From NCBI GenBank assembly GCA_002687015.1, contig NYZB01000037.1, positions 1 to 36,785 on the forward strand: a DNA stretch of 36,785 bases. Direction: 5' to 3'. The notes beneath the pieces were generated by a model. That model saw nothing but the letters and a program-made list of their open reading frames with translations, did not search any database and was not told the origin of the DNA. Source of the stretch: Deltaproteobacteria bacterium. GTDB taxonomy: Bacteria; Myxococcota_A; UBA9160; UBA6930. This document shows, piece by piece, positions 30,188 to 36,785 of the stretch (position 1 is the stretch's first letter; each line of letters starts with the position of its first letter). Both the position numbers and the translations under genes were made by a program.

Positions 30188-30790
30188 CTACGCGGGGCCC
30201 TTGGCCTCCGCGTGGTCGAGGTGTGCCGCGCAGTTGAACAGGCGCACCGTCCAGGGCGGCGTGGCGTCGAGGACGGTGAGCGAGGTGTTCATCCATCCGT
30301 AGCCGGCGGCGGCGTCCTGCTCGCCTGCCTCCACGATGCGATCGACGACCGAGCCGCACACCAGCCCGTGGGTGACGACCGCGAGATGCCCCCGGGTCTC
30401 GGCGCCGGCAGCCGTCACGTGCACCCAGGCGCGGTCGACCCGCTCGTGGAAGACGGTCCAGCTCTCGCCGTTCGGCGGCGCGTAGTCCCCGTGGAAGGGG
30501 TCGAACCCGAGATCGGCGTAGGCGCGCCCGCGCAGGTCGCCAAAGTTGCGCTCGCGCAGGAGCGGCGTCTGCTCGATCGCGATGCCGGTCGTCGCGGCGA
30601 TCGCCTCGGCCGTCATGCGTGCCCGCGCGTAGTCGCTCGAGAGGATCCGGGTGATTCCCTCGTCTGCCAGCCGCGCACCGAGCCGCGCCGCCTGGTCGAG
30701 CCCGTTCTCCGAGAGCGGCGTGTCCGGCGCTTGCAGCACCCTCGCCGCATTCAACGCCGTCTCCCCATGCCGGATCAGATGGATCGCCAT
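30188..30790 (-). CDS. Histidine phosphatase family protein (phosphoglycerate mutase-like)
   Basis: 200 residues. 'AIHLIRHGETALNAARVLQA' is the phosphohistidine motif (His near 8). 'DQAARLGARLADEGITRILS' then 'SDYARARMTAEAIAAT' is the second, and 'NGESWTVFHERV' and 'LAVVTHGLVCGSVVDRIV' the Glu and second His. The family hydrolyses small phospho compounds; the substrate is not specific here. ATG 30790 is preceded by TGGTAACGT (minus, 30797-30805), six bases away, so the mRNA is likely leaderless. It ends seven bases from the CoA-type gene on the other strand. Confidence 0.9.
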   Translation of the reverse strand: MAIHLIRHGETALNAARVLQAPDTPLSENGLDQAARLGARLADEGITRILSSDYARARMTAEAIAATTGIAIEQTPLLRERNFGDLRGRAYADLGFDPFHGDYAPPNGESWTVFHERVDRAWVHVTAAGAETRGHLAVVTHGLVCGSVVDRIVEAGEQDAAAGYGWMNTSLTVLDATPPWTVRLFNCAAHLDHAEAKGPA

Positions 30791-30796
30791 CACCCC

Positions 30797-30805
30797 ACGT
30801 TACCA
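30797..30805 (-). promoter_or_regulatory. Extended -10 (TGGTAACGT) of the histidine phosphatase
   Basis: TGG-TAACGT six bases before the start codon, right next to the palindromic repeat at 30806. It fits TGn-TAnnnT, as in the array boxes. Confidence 0.6.
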
Positions 30806-30831
30806 AAGGGGTCAGACCCCTTCGTGAGCGC
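30806..30831. repeat. REP-like palindromic repeat, copy 2
   Basis: AAGGGGTCAGACCCCTT, palindromic over 17 bases, followed by CGTGAGCGC. It differs from copy 1 (27836) only at the edges and by one inserted C. It lies 3' of the zinc-ribbon gene and 5' of the phosphatase. Confidence 0.65.
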
Positions 30832-30837
30832 CTGGGG

Positions 30838-31104
30838 CTAGAGGTCGAGGGTGGGGTCGTCCAGGACGCCGGCCAGCGCCATGTGCCCGGGGACGTCGGT
30901 CGAGGTTTCGTCCAGGCCGACCAGCGGACGGCGGCCGTTGTAGCAGAGCGGGCAGAGCCCGGAGCCGTAGCGGACGAACATGGTGTCGCCGCAGTTGTGG
31001 CAGGCGAAGCGGCGGCCCTGCAGGGCCAGCGCCCTCACGATGAAGGAGCCGGGCAGCAGGTTGCGGGGAGCGCGGCGGAGGATGCGGTCGAGCTTGCGAG
31101 CCAT
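30838..31104 (-). CDS. Zinc-ribbon protein, 88 aa
   Basis: Unassigned. 'ARKLDRILRRAPRNLLPGSF' is a basic arm, followed by 'CHNCGDTMFVRYGSGLCPLC', one treble-clef-like pair of CxxC knuckles (about residues 35-54) that would bind one zinc. The tail 'LDETSTDVPGHMALAGVLDD' is acidic and may be unstructured. The start at 31104 is preferred; the frame extends further but into the intergenic region. The basic arm and zinc ribbon suggest nucleic acid or ribosome binding, by inference. Confidence 0.65.
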   Translation of the reverse strand: MARKLDRILRRAPRNLLPGSFIVRALALQGRRFACHNCGDTMFVRYGSGLCPLCYNGRRPLVGLDETSTDVPGHMALAGVLDDPTLDL

Positions 31105-31190
31105 GGTAGGGAGTGACCCGCATCGGCCCGGAGGTGTCAACGCCAACCGGCAGCTCCCAGGCGCAACTGGGCGATGGCCCACGGAAAAAC

Positions 31191-31196
31191 TAGCCT
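31191..31196 (+). promoter_or_regulatory. -10 (TAGCCT) of the YaiI-family gene
   Basis: TAGCCT six bases before GTG 31203. The spacing puts the transcript start at the start codon, which suggests a leaderless mRNA. Confidence 0.5.
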
Positions 31197-31202
31197 CGCC
31201 GC

Positions 31203-31670
31203 GTGATCGCAATCCTCGTCGATGGAGACGCCTGCCCGGTCAAGGACGAGGTGTACGTGGTGGCCACCCGCTACGGCGTGCCCTGCGCGCTGGTCGCCAA
31301 CAGCCGGATCTACGTGCCGCCTGGGTTCGGCGTGGAGATGGTGGTCGTCGAGGAAGGCCCGGACGCGGCCGACGATTGGATCGCGGCCGAGGCCCAGCCG
31401 GGCGACGTCGTGGTCACCGGCGACATCCCCCTGGCTTCGCGCTGCCTGGAGGCGGGCGCCCGCGTGCTCGGTCACGACGGGCGCCCCTTCACCGAGGACA
31501 TGATCGGGGGCGCCCTGGCCACGCGCGAGCTCAAGAGCCAGCTCCGCGAGGCGGGCGTCGTGTCGGGAGGCCCGGCGGGCATCTCGAGCCGCGACCGCTC
31601 GCGCTTCGCCTCCAAGCTGGACGAGCTGGTGGCGCGCAGCGTGCGGGAGGCCGGGCCCACGGCGGGCTGA
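31203..31670 (+). CDS. YaiI/YqxD (DUF188) family protein
   Basis: 155 residues from a GTG. 'IAILVDGDACPVKDEVYVVA' is the family signature (D-x-D-A-C-P-V at the N-terminus), followed by 'VPCALVANSRIYVPPGFGVE', 'GDVVVTGDIPLASRCLEAGA', 'NGRPF-type HDGRPFTEDMIGGALA' and the last helix 'DRSRFASKLDELVARS'. It is a PIN-like nuclease fold with conserved acidic residues. Function unproven. A GC-rich stem GGCGGGC-TGAG-GCCCGCC (31661-31678) includes the stop codon. Confidence 0.9.
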   Translation: MIAILVDGDACPVKDEVYVVATRYGVPCALVANSRIYVPPGFGVEMVVVEEGPDAADDWIAAEAQPGDVVVTGDIPLASRCLEAGARVLGHDGRPFTEDMIGGALATRELKSQLREAGVVSGGPAGISSRDRSRFASKLDELVARSVREAGPTAG

Positions 31671-31678
31671 GGCCCGCC
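31661..31678 (+). terminator. Stem-loop overlapping the YaiI-family stop
   Basis: Seven-base arms GGCGGGC/GCCCGCC around the loop TGAG, containing the TGA. No T-run follows, so it may only mark the mRNA end. Confidence 0.4.
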
Positions 31679-31694
31679 ATTGAACCTGCAGCGC

Positions 31695-31700
31695 TAGCGT
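31695..31700 (+). promoter_or_regulatory. -10 (TAGCGT) upstream of the CARDB protein
   Basis: TAGCGT, with AGGAGG at 31725-31730 and ATG at 31737. A second candidate TACCCT lies at 31716-31721. Confidence 0.4.
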
Positions 31701-31736
31701 CTCGACTCTCCCTCGTACCCTTTCAGGAGGTCACCC

Positions 31737-32681
31737 ATGCGCCCGACCGGTTGGCTCGCACTCGGCCTGTTGGCCGTGCTGGCCCTGCCCGCGGCCGGCG
31801 TGGCCGCCAAGAACGAGGCCAGTCGCGGGAAGGCCCGCGCGACCCCGTCCTCCGCCCACTCTCCCAAGCTCCAGCGGGCGACCCTCCCCAAGAAGAAGCA
31901 GAACAACCCGCCGGGCGGCGGTCAGACCCCTGGCGCCGCGCCCGACCTCACGGTGGAGGTCGTCGCCCCGAGCGCCATCAGCCAGCCGGCGCGCGCCGTG
32001 ATCCGCAACTCCGGCACGAGCGGGACGGGCACCTCCTTCGATCTCGCCGTCACCATCGAGGCCGTGTGTCAGGCCCCGGGCACGCCGCCCACGCTGCCGC
32101 CCGCAGAGCCGGAGCCGAGGATCCAGACACTGGGCGCCGGCGCCACTCGCATCGCCCCCGTGCAGCCGGCCGGCCCGGGCTGGGTCGCGGGCTGCCGCTA
32201 CCAGGTCACGGTCCAGGCCGACAGCGGTGCCGACGTCACCGAGAGCCACGAGGGGAACAACGTCGCCACCCTGCAGTTCGACTTCATCGGCCAAGGCGGG
32301 CTCACGGCCGTTCCCTTCCCCGACCTCACGGTCGAGATCCAGCGCGTGCTCAACCCGGAGAAGCCGGTCACCGCTCGGATCCACAACGCCGGGATGGCCG
32401 CCACGGGCTACTTCCAGCTCGGCATCGCGATCACGGCCCGCTGCGAGGCCGCCACGTTCACGATCCCCATCGTCCCGCTGCACGCCACTCTCCAGATCGC
32501 CCCGATCGGCGCCGGCGGAACCCGGTACGAAGATGCCATCTCGCCGCAGGACGAGACCTGGAGCCCGGGCTGCTTCTACGAGGTAGAGGCCACGGCCGAT
32601 AGCGGCGGTGCCGTCGCCGAGCCGGACGAGACCAACAACGAAGGCTCGCTGACCTTCTGCGCGAGTGGCACCTGCTACTGA
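31737..32681 (+). CDS. Secreted protein with two CARDB-like domains
   Basis: 314 residues. Signal peptide MRPTGWLALGLLAVLALPAA with a cleavage near AGVAA. A basic, Pro/Lys-rich linker (residues 25-65) is followed by two beta-sandwich repeats of about 115 residues each: 'PDLTVEVVAPSAISQPARAV' through 'DVTESHEGNNVATLQFDF', and 'PDLTVEIQRVLNPEKPVTAR' through 'AVAEPDETNNEGSLTFC'. The D-L-x-V start and D/E-x-x-N-N end are the CARDB pattern, an adhesion-type extracellular domain. No catalytic or anchoring domain is attached. It overlaps the SDR gene end by seven bases. Confidence 0.8.
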   Translation: MRPTGWLALGLLAVLALPAAGVAAKNEASRGKARATPSSAHSPKLQRATLPKKKQNNPPGGGQTPGAAPDLTVEVVAPSAISQPARAVIRNSGTSGTGTSFDLAVTIEAVCQAPGTPPTLPPAEPEPRIQTLGAGATRIAPVQPAGPGWVAGCRYQVTVQADSGADVTESHEGNNVATLQFDFIGQGGLTAVPFPDLTVEIQRVLNPEKPVTARIHNAGMAATGYFQLGIAITARCEAATFTIPIVPLHATLQIAPIGAGGTRYEDAISPQDETWSPGCFYEVEATADSGGAVAEPDETNNEGSLTFCASGTCY

Positions 32682-33421
32682 GCCCGCGGCTGGTTCTCGA
32701 CCACGACCGCCTCACCCACCTTGCTGTCGTCGCGCACGAGGGCGAGGACCGCCTCGGCGATGTCCTCGGGCCGTAGCGGCTCGATCGCATCGACCAGGGG
32801 CTTCAGCCAATCGGCGATGCCGCCCTCTCCCGTCTCGTGGACCATCGGCGTCTCGACGATCCCCGGGCACACCGCATTGACGCGCACGCCGTGGCTCGCG
32901 TGGAGCGCCACGCAGGATCGGGTGAAGTGCACCACCCCGGCCTTGGTCGCCACATAGACGGCCTGGGGCGGGAGCGGCACGAAGGCGCCGCCGGATGAGG
33001 TGTTGACGACCACTCCGCCCCCACTGCGCTTCATCGGCTCGAGCGCGAGCTGCGTGCCGAGCACCACCCCGCGCAGGTTCACGTCGATGATCGCCGCCGC
33101 GCGCTCCGGCGCGACCTCGGGCCAGGTCGAGGGGCCCTCGCCGATACCGGCGTTGTTGTGCACGACGTCCAGGCGGCCGAAGCGGGCCTCGGTCTCCTCG
33201 AACATCGCCCGCAGCGAGGCCAGGTCGCTGACGTCGGTCTCCGCGATCAGCACCTCCGCCCCGGCGGCTCGCACCTGCTCCGCGGTCTGCTCGAGCTCGG
33301 CAGCCTTCACGTCCGCCACCACGACCCCGCCCGCGCCTTCCCGCGCCAGCGCCAGCGCCGTGGCCTGCCCGATGCCCCGAGCGGCGCCCGTCACGATCGC
33401 CACTGTGCCCTTCACATCCAT
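32675..33421 (-). CDS. SDR-family oxidoreductase
   Basis: 248 residues. 'VAIVTGAARGIGQATALALA' is the NAD(P) binding loop (TGxxxGIG), 'VVADVKAAELEQTAEQV' has Asp at the cofactor selectivity position (NAD preferred), then 'VVHNNAGIGEG', 'VVVNTSSGGAFVPL' with the catalytic Ser, 'YVATKAGVVHF' with Tyr-x-x-x-Lys, and 'VNAVCPGIVETPMV'. All catalytic residues are present, so it is a reductase or dehydrogenase of unknown substrate. AAGGA lies before the ATG at 33421. Confidence 0.9.
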   Translation of the reverse strand: MDVKGTVAIVTGAARGIGQATALALAREGAGGVVVADVKAAELEQTAEQVRAAGAEVLIAETDVSDLASLRAMFEETEARFGRLDVVHNNAGIGEGPSTWPEVAPERAAAIIDVNLRGVVLGTQLALEPMKRSGGGVVVNTSSGGAFVPLPPQAVYVATKAGVVHFTRSCVALHASHGVRVNAVCPGIVETPMVHETGEGGIADWLKPLVDAIEPLRPEDIAEAVLALVRDDSKVGEAVVVENQPRAQ

Positions 33422-33443
33422 GCTGCGTCCTTCCCGCGCCCGC

Positions 33444-33848
33444 TCAGACCACAGGACGCACGGCGACGGCGCCGGCTTCGGGTGCCAGGATCAGGATCTT
33501 CGGCGACGCATCGTCGGCGCGGAACTGCACGAGCAGCCCGGCCTCCTCGTGGGGAGCCACCTTCGTCAACGGGTGGCCCAGCAGAGCCCACCAGGGATCG
33601 TCTTCGTCGGCATTCAAGAGCGGCTCGGAAGCATCGGGCGGGCTCGGCTGGAGCTGGCCGCCCGAGACGCACGCGTCGAGGGCGCCCACGTCGAAGGTGA
33701 GGCGCAGCCGTTCGGAGAGTCGTGCGCCTGCGGGCCCCGTGCGGGGCGCGCGTTCGACGCGCAGCAGGCAGCCCCCCGCCTCGGCCACGCGCTGCAGCTG
33801 CGCGTGCAGCGGCGTCGCACGGCCCGGGTCCTGCTCTTCGCTCGCCAT
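33444..33848 (-). CDS. Hypothetical protein, 134 aa
   Basis: Not recognised. Two segments look conserved in kind: 'HAQLQRVAEAGGCLLRVERA' at the start, and 'SEPLLNADEDDPWWALLGHP' with 'EEAGLLVQFRADDASPKILI' at the end. The protein is acidic and soluble, with no signal peptide. GGAAGGAAGG precedes the ATG at 33848. It is upstream of and divergent from glnE with 73 bp between, which may place both promoters in the same gap. Confidence 0.55.
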   Translation of the reverse strand: MASEEQDPGRATPLHAQLQRVAEAGGCLLRVERAPRTGPAGARLSERLRLTFDVGALDACVSGGQLQPSPPDASEPLLNADEDDPWWALLGHPLTKVAPHEEAGLLVQFRADDASPKILILAPEAGAVAVRPVV

Positions 33849-33905
33849 GCCGGGGTCCCTTCCTTCCACGGGCTCGGAGAGTACACCGTCGCTCGCAGCG
33901 CGGGA

Positions 33906-33914
33906 TGGTACGCT
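33906..33914 (+). promoter_or_regulatory. Extended -10 (TGGTACGCT) of glnE
   Basis: TGG-TACGCT seven bases before GTG 33922. This is the same form as the cassette boxes and again suggests a leaderless transcript. Confidence 0.55.
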
Positions 33915-33921
33915 CCGCGCC

Positions 33922-36785
33922 GTGAAAGATCCCCCGGCCGAGGAGGCCGCCCGGACGATCGAGCAGCTCGCGCTGGCCGAGGCCCTGGCTCCGGGTCCGG
34001 AGCCCGAGCGCAGCCTGCGCCTGGCCGAGGGCGTGCTCGAGGCTGCTGCCGCGGCCGACGCCGAGGGCCTGGCCGCGCGGGTCCGGGAGCGCCCGCAGAC
34101 CCTGGTGCAGGTGCTGCGCGCCCTGTGCGGCGCGGCACCCTTCCTGGCCAGCCACCTGCGCGCCCGACCCGAGCGCCTGCGCGCCCTCGTGGACGATCCG
34201 GCCCTCGCCGAGCCGCGGACCCGCAGCGGTCTCGACGCCCGACTGGCCGAGGCGCTCCGAACCGCCCCGCCCGACGAGGTTGCCGCCGTCCTGCGCCGCT
34301 TCAAGTACGACGAGCTCGCGCGCATCACCGTCCGGGAGGCCGACCCCGCCCTCGTCCCAGTGGAGAGGGTCGGCGAGACCCTGGCCGAGCTCTCGCGCCT
34401 CGCCGAGTCCCTGCTCGACGCCGCGCTCGCCAGCGCCACCCGCGAGCTCGGGGCCCGCCTGGGCCCGCCGGTGTGGACCGACGCACGGGGCGAGCGCCGC
34501 CCACTGCGCTTCTGCGTACTGGGTCTCGGCAAGCTCGGTGGCGAAGAGCTCAACTACGCCTCCGACGTCGACCTCATCTACCTGATGGAGACCCCTCCCG
34601 TCGGTAGCGAGCCGCTCCGGGAGGGGCCCGAGGACCTTGCGCCCCTCGAGTACTTCTCCCGCCTGGCCGTGCGCTTCGGCCGCCTGGTCGAGGAGGTCAC
34701 GCCCGAGGGCTTCATCCAGCGCATCGATCTCGACCTGCGACCCGAGGGCGGGCAGGGTGCCCTGGTCACCTCCAGCCAGGGCCTGGCCGACTACTACGAC
34801 GGCTGGGCCGCCACCTGGGAGAAGGCCGCCTTCATGAAGGCGCGGCCCGTCGCGGGGGACATCGCCTTCGGCTGGCGAGTCGTGCGCTCAGTCGACCCGA
34901 TGATCTACCAATCGTCGGTCGACCTCCAGGCCGTGGACGCGATCCGCGACATGAAGGCGCGCGTCGAGGAGGCGCACGTCGGTGACCCCGAACGCTTCCA
35001 CGTGAAGCTCGGCGCGGGCGGCATCCGCGACGTCGAGTTCGTGGCCCAGGCGCACCAGCTCCTGCAGGGCGGACGGATCCCCCAGGTGCGCGGGCGCTCG
35101 GCCCCCGGCGCCCTGCGCGCCCTGGTCGACGTCGGCGTCCTGCCCGCCGACGCCGGTGCCGAGCTGCTGGCTGCCTACCACTTCCTGCGCCGGCTCGAGA
35201 ACCGGCTGCAGATGGAGGGCGAGCGCCAGACGCACCAGCTCCCGCCGGCGGGCCCCGCTCGCGAGCGATTGGCTCGCACCCTCTTCCCCGGCGACGAGGC
35301 CGTGGCCCGGCTCGAGGGCGAGCTGGCCGGGCACACCGGGAGGGTGCGCGCACACTTCGATGCGCTGTTCCGCGAGAGCGGACACGAGCGCATCGTCGAT
35401 CTCTTCGCCCGCGCGGCGCCGCGACTGCTCGCGGTATCGGAGAACCGGCGCTTGCTGGAGGGCCTGGCCCATCGCTTCGCCAGCGAGATCGAGAGCGCCA
35501 CCGATCCGGAGCGGGCCCTCGCCAACCTGGAGCGCTTCGCCGAGGGGCTCGGCGGCAGCACCTTCTACTACCTGCTGCTGGCCGACCGCCCCGAGCTGAT
35601 CCCGCGACTGGTTGCGCTCTTCGCGAGCTCGCGCACGCTCTCTGCGATCGTCACCTCCCTGCCGGAGCTGATCGAGCCGCTCTTCGACGATCCCCACCAC
35701 CTGCTGGGCACCCAGGAGACGCTGCGCGAATCGCTCGCCCTGCTTCGCCACAGCGAGGGCGAGAAGCGCGGCCTGGAAGGCGAAGAGCTGGACCTGGTCG
35801 CGCTGCGCCTCTTCCAGCAGCGGGAGCTGGTGAACATCGGGCTGCTCGACCTGGCCGACGAGGTCTCGGCCAGGCAGGTCGAAGACGCGCTCACCGATCT
35901 TGCGGAGGTGTGCCTCGAAGACGCCCTGCGCATCGCCCACGCCCAGCTCGCGCGCAGCCCCAAAGCGGCCGCGTGGGTGGAGGAGGGCGAGTTCCTGGTG
36001 GTGGGCATGGGCAAGCTCGGCAGCCGAGAGCTCTCCTACGGCAGCGACCTCGACGTGATCTTCCTCTACGACCTCCCCGACGCCGAGCCCGTGCGGCTCA
36101 TGGAGGCCCAGGAGGCCTTCGTGCGCGTGGCCCAGAAGGTGGCCTGGGCGCTGCAGACGCGCACCGCCCAGGGCGTCTGCTACGAGGTCGACGCGCGGCT
36201 TCGGCCCTCGGGCAACCAGGGCATGTTGGTCACGTCGCTGCCATCGTTCGAGCGCTACCACCGGGGCGAGACGGGCAGCGACGTGGCCGCCATCTGGGAG
36301 CGCCAGGCCCTGCTGCGCGCGCGGCCGGTGGTGGGCAGCAAGGGGTTGGGCGAGCGCTTCGAGGCCCTGCGCCGGAGCTTCTTGTCCGCACCCCTGCCCG
36401 AGGGCGCTGCCGCCGAGATCGAGCGGATCCGACGCCGCATGGAGCAGGAGCTCGCCCAGGAGACGGATCAGCACCGCAACCTGAAGACCGGCCGGGGAGG
36501 GCTCCTCGATGTCGAGAGCGCGTGCCAGTGGCTGCAGCTCGCCCACGGCGGCGCCCATCCCGAGCTCTTCGAGCCGCGTCCGATCGAAGCCACCCTCGAA
36601 CGGCTCCAGGCCCTGGGGCTGCTCCCCGAGCAGGACGCCCAGGCGCTGGCCGAGGGCTGGCGCTTCCTCCAGCGGCTCGGCAGCCGCCTGCGGGTCGTCG
36701 AGAACCGCTCCATCGCCGACCTCGAGCACGACCGCAGCGACCTCGATTCGGTGGCCCGGGCCCTCGGCTACGCCACCTCGGAGCG
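33922..36785 (+). CDS. glnE: Glutamine synthetase adenylyltransferase/deadenylyltransferase (3' end outside window)
   Basis: 954 codons visible; the gene continues past the window. The N-terminal nucleotidyltransferase half has 'LGLGKLGGEELNYASDVDLI' (about residues 198-217) and removes AMP from glutamine synthetase; the C-terminal half has 'GMGKLGSRELSYGSDLDVIF' (about 694-713) and adds it. 'GAGGIRDVEFVAQAHQLL' and 'GRGGLLDVESACQWLQLAH' are the matching second motifs of each domain. In bacteria it switches glutamine synthetase according to nitrogen state via PII. The start is GTG 33922, next to the extended -10. A 613-codon antisense open frame inside it is a codon-bias shadow. Confidence 0.95.
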   Translation, partial: MKDPPAEEAARTIEQLALAEALAPGPEPERSLRLAEGVLEAAAAADAEGLAARVRERPQTLVQVLRALCGAAPFLASHLRARPERLRALVDDPALAEPRTRSGLDARLAEALRTAPPDEVAAVLRRFKYDELARITVREADPALVPVERVGETLAELSRLAESLLDAALASATRELGARLGPPVWTDARGERRPLRFCVLGLGKLGGEELNYASDVDLIYLMETPPVGSEPLREGPEDLAPLEYFSRLAVRFGRLVEEVTPEGFIQRIDLDLRPEGGQGALVTSSQGLADYYDGWAATWEKAAFMKARPVAGDIAFGWRVVRSVDPMIYQSSVDLQAVDAIRDMKARVEEAHVGDPERFHVKLGAGGIRDVEFVAQAHQLLQGGRIPQVRGRSAPGALRALVDVGVLPADAGAELLAAYHFLRRLENRLQMEGERQTHQLPPAGPARERLARTLFPGDEAVARLEGELAGHTGRVRAHFDALFRESGHERIVDLFARAAPRLLAVSENRRLLEGLAHRFASEIESATDPERALANLERFAEGLGGSTFYYLLLADRPELIPRLVALFASSRTLSAIVTSLPELIEPLFDDPHHLLGTQETLRESLALLRHSEGEKRGLEGEELDLVALRLFQQRELVNIGLLDLADEVSARQVEDALTDLAEVCLEDALRIAHAQLARSPKAAAWVEEGEFLVVGMGKLGSRELSYGSDLDVIFLYDLPDAEPVRLMEAQEAFVRVAQKVAWALQTRTAQGVCYEVDARLRPSGNQGMLVTSLPSFERYHRGETGSDVAAIWERQALLRARPVVGSKGLGERFEALRRSFLSAPLPEGAAAEIERIRRRMEQELAQETDQHRNLKTGRGGLLDVESACQWLQLAHGGAHPELFEPRPIEATLERLQALGLLPEQDAQALAEGWRFLQRLGSRLRVVENRSIADLEHDRSDLDSVARALGYATSE

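Noticed and set aside
34888-36729. 613-codon minus-strand open frame inside glnE
   Set aside because: Antisense to a clearly conserved gene; long opposite-strand frames are expected in GC-rich coding sequence and the residues match no family.
1-36785. CRISPR array, tRNA or rRNA genes
   Set aside because: No evenly spaced direct repeats and no recognisable tRNA or rRNA sequence; the repeats seen are attC-like inverted ones and two REP-like palindromes.

Overview
The window is GC-rich bacterial chromosome in two parts. Positions 1 to about 24.6 kb look like the inside and attI end of a large, decaying chromosomal integron: some 38 mostly small, unrelated genes, nearly all on the minus strand, separated by attC-like inverted repeats and ending at the 3' half of an integron integrase (intI) on the plus strand. 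That is the usual intI/array geometry, but attI, the Pc promoter and the N-terminal half of IntI are gone. From 24.8 kb on the sequence is ordinary chromosome: a CaCA antiporter, glutathione reductase and endonuclease III, a lytic transglycosylase, yhbY, a CaiB/AMACR-type enzyme, a histidine phosphatase, a YaiI-family protein, an SDR, and glnE running off the right end. The gene set and base composition suggest an uncultured deltaproteobacterium-like organism (Myxococcota, Desulfobacterota or Binatota are all possible). No rRNA or other taxonomic marker settles this.

Array content from left to right: flavin reductase-like protein, membrane proteins, M19 dipeptidase, glyoxalase, GNAT acetyltransferases (four), DUF6966-like and DUF6713-like proteins, a GT39 glycosyltransferase broken by two frameshifts, a basic secreted protein, two GFA-family proteins, a PEGA lipoprotein, three class I methyltransferases (one broken), two split-barrel-like proteins, GST relatives, a PAS-like protein, a ferritin-like fragment, a phosphoribosyltransferase, an amidohydrolase, a DUF6980 protein and a ParB-like protein. 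Four genes sit inverted on the plus strand. At least seven loci are damaged (amber stop, frameshifts, internal deletions, truncations, the integrase), so the array looks immobile and eroding.

The most unusual signal is a box in the middle of most inter-cassette regions. On the minus strand it reads close to TGGTAGCNT, an extended -10 promoter form, and it points at the next cassette gene, usually 50-90 nt from its start codon. Boxes of the same type lie immediately upstream of flanking chromosomal genes (yhbY, the histidine phosphatase, glnE), which gives an internal control that this is the host's own promoter element. This suggests attC sites that each carry a promoter for the neighbouring cassette, so the array can still be transcribed after loss of Pc and the integrase.

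In the flanking chromosome gor and nth are translationally coupled, several genes appear leaderless, the CaCA gene has a frameshift at a G run, and two copies of a palindromic repeat (AGGGGTCAGACCCCT) lie next to gene ends.
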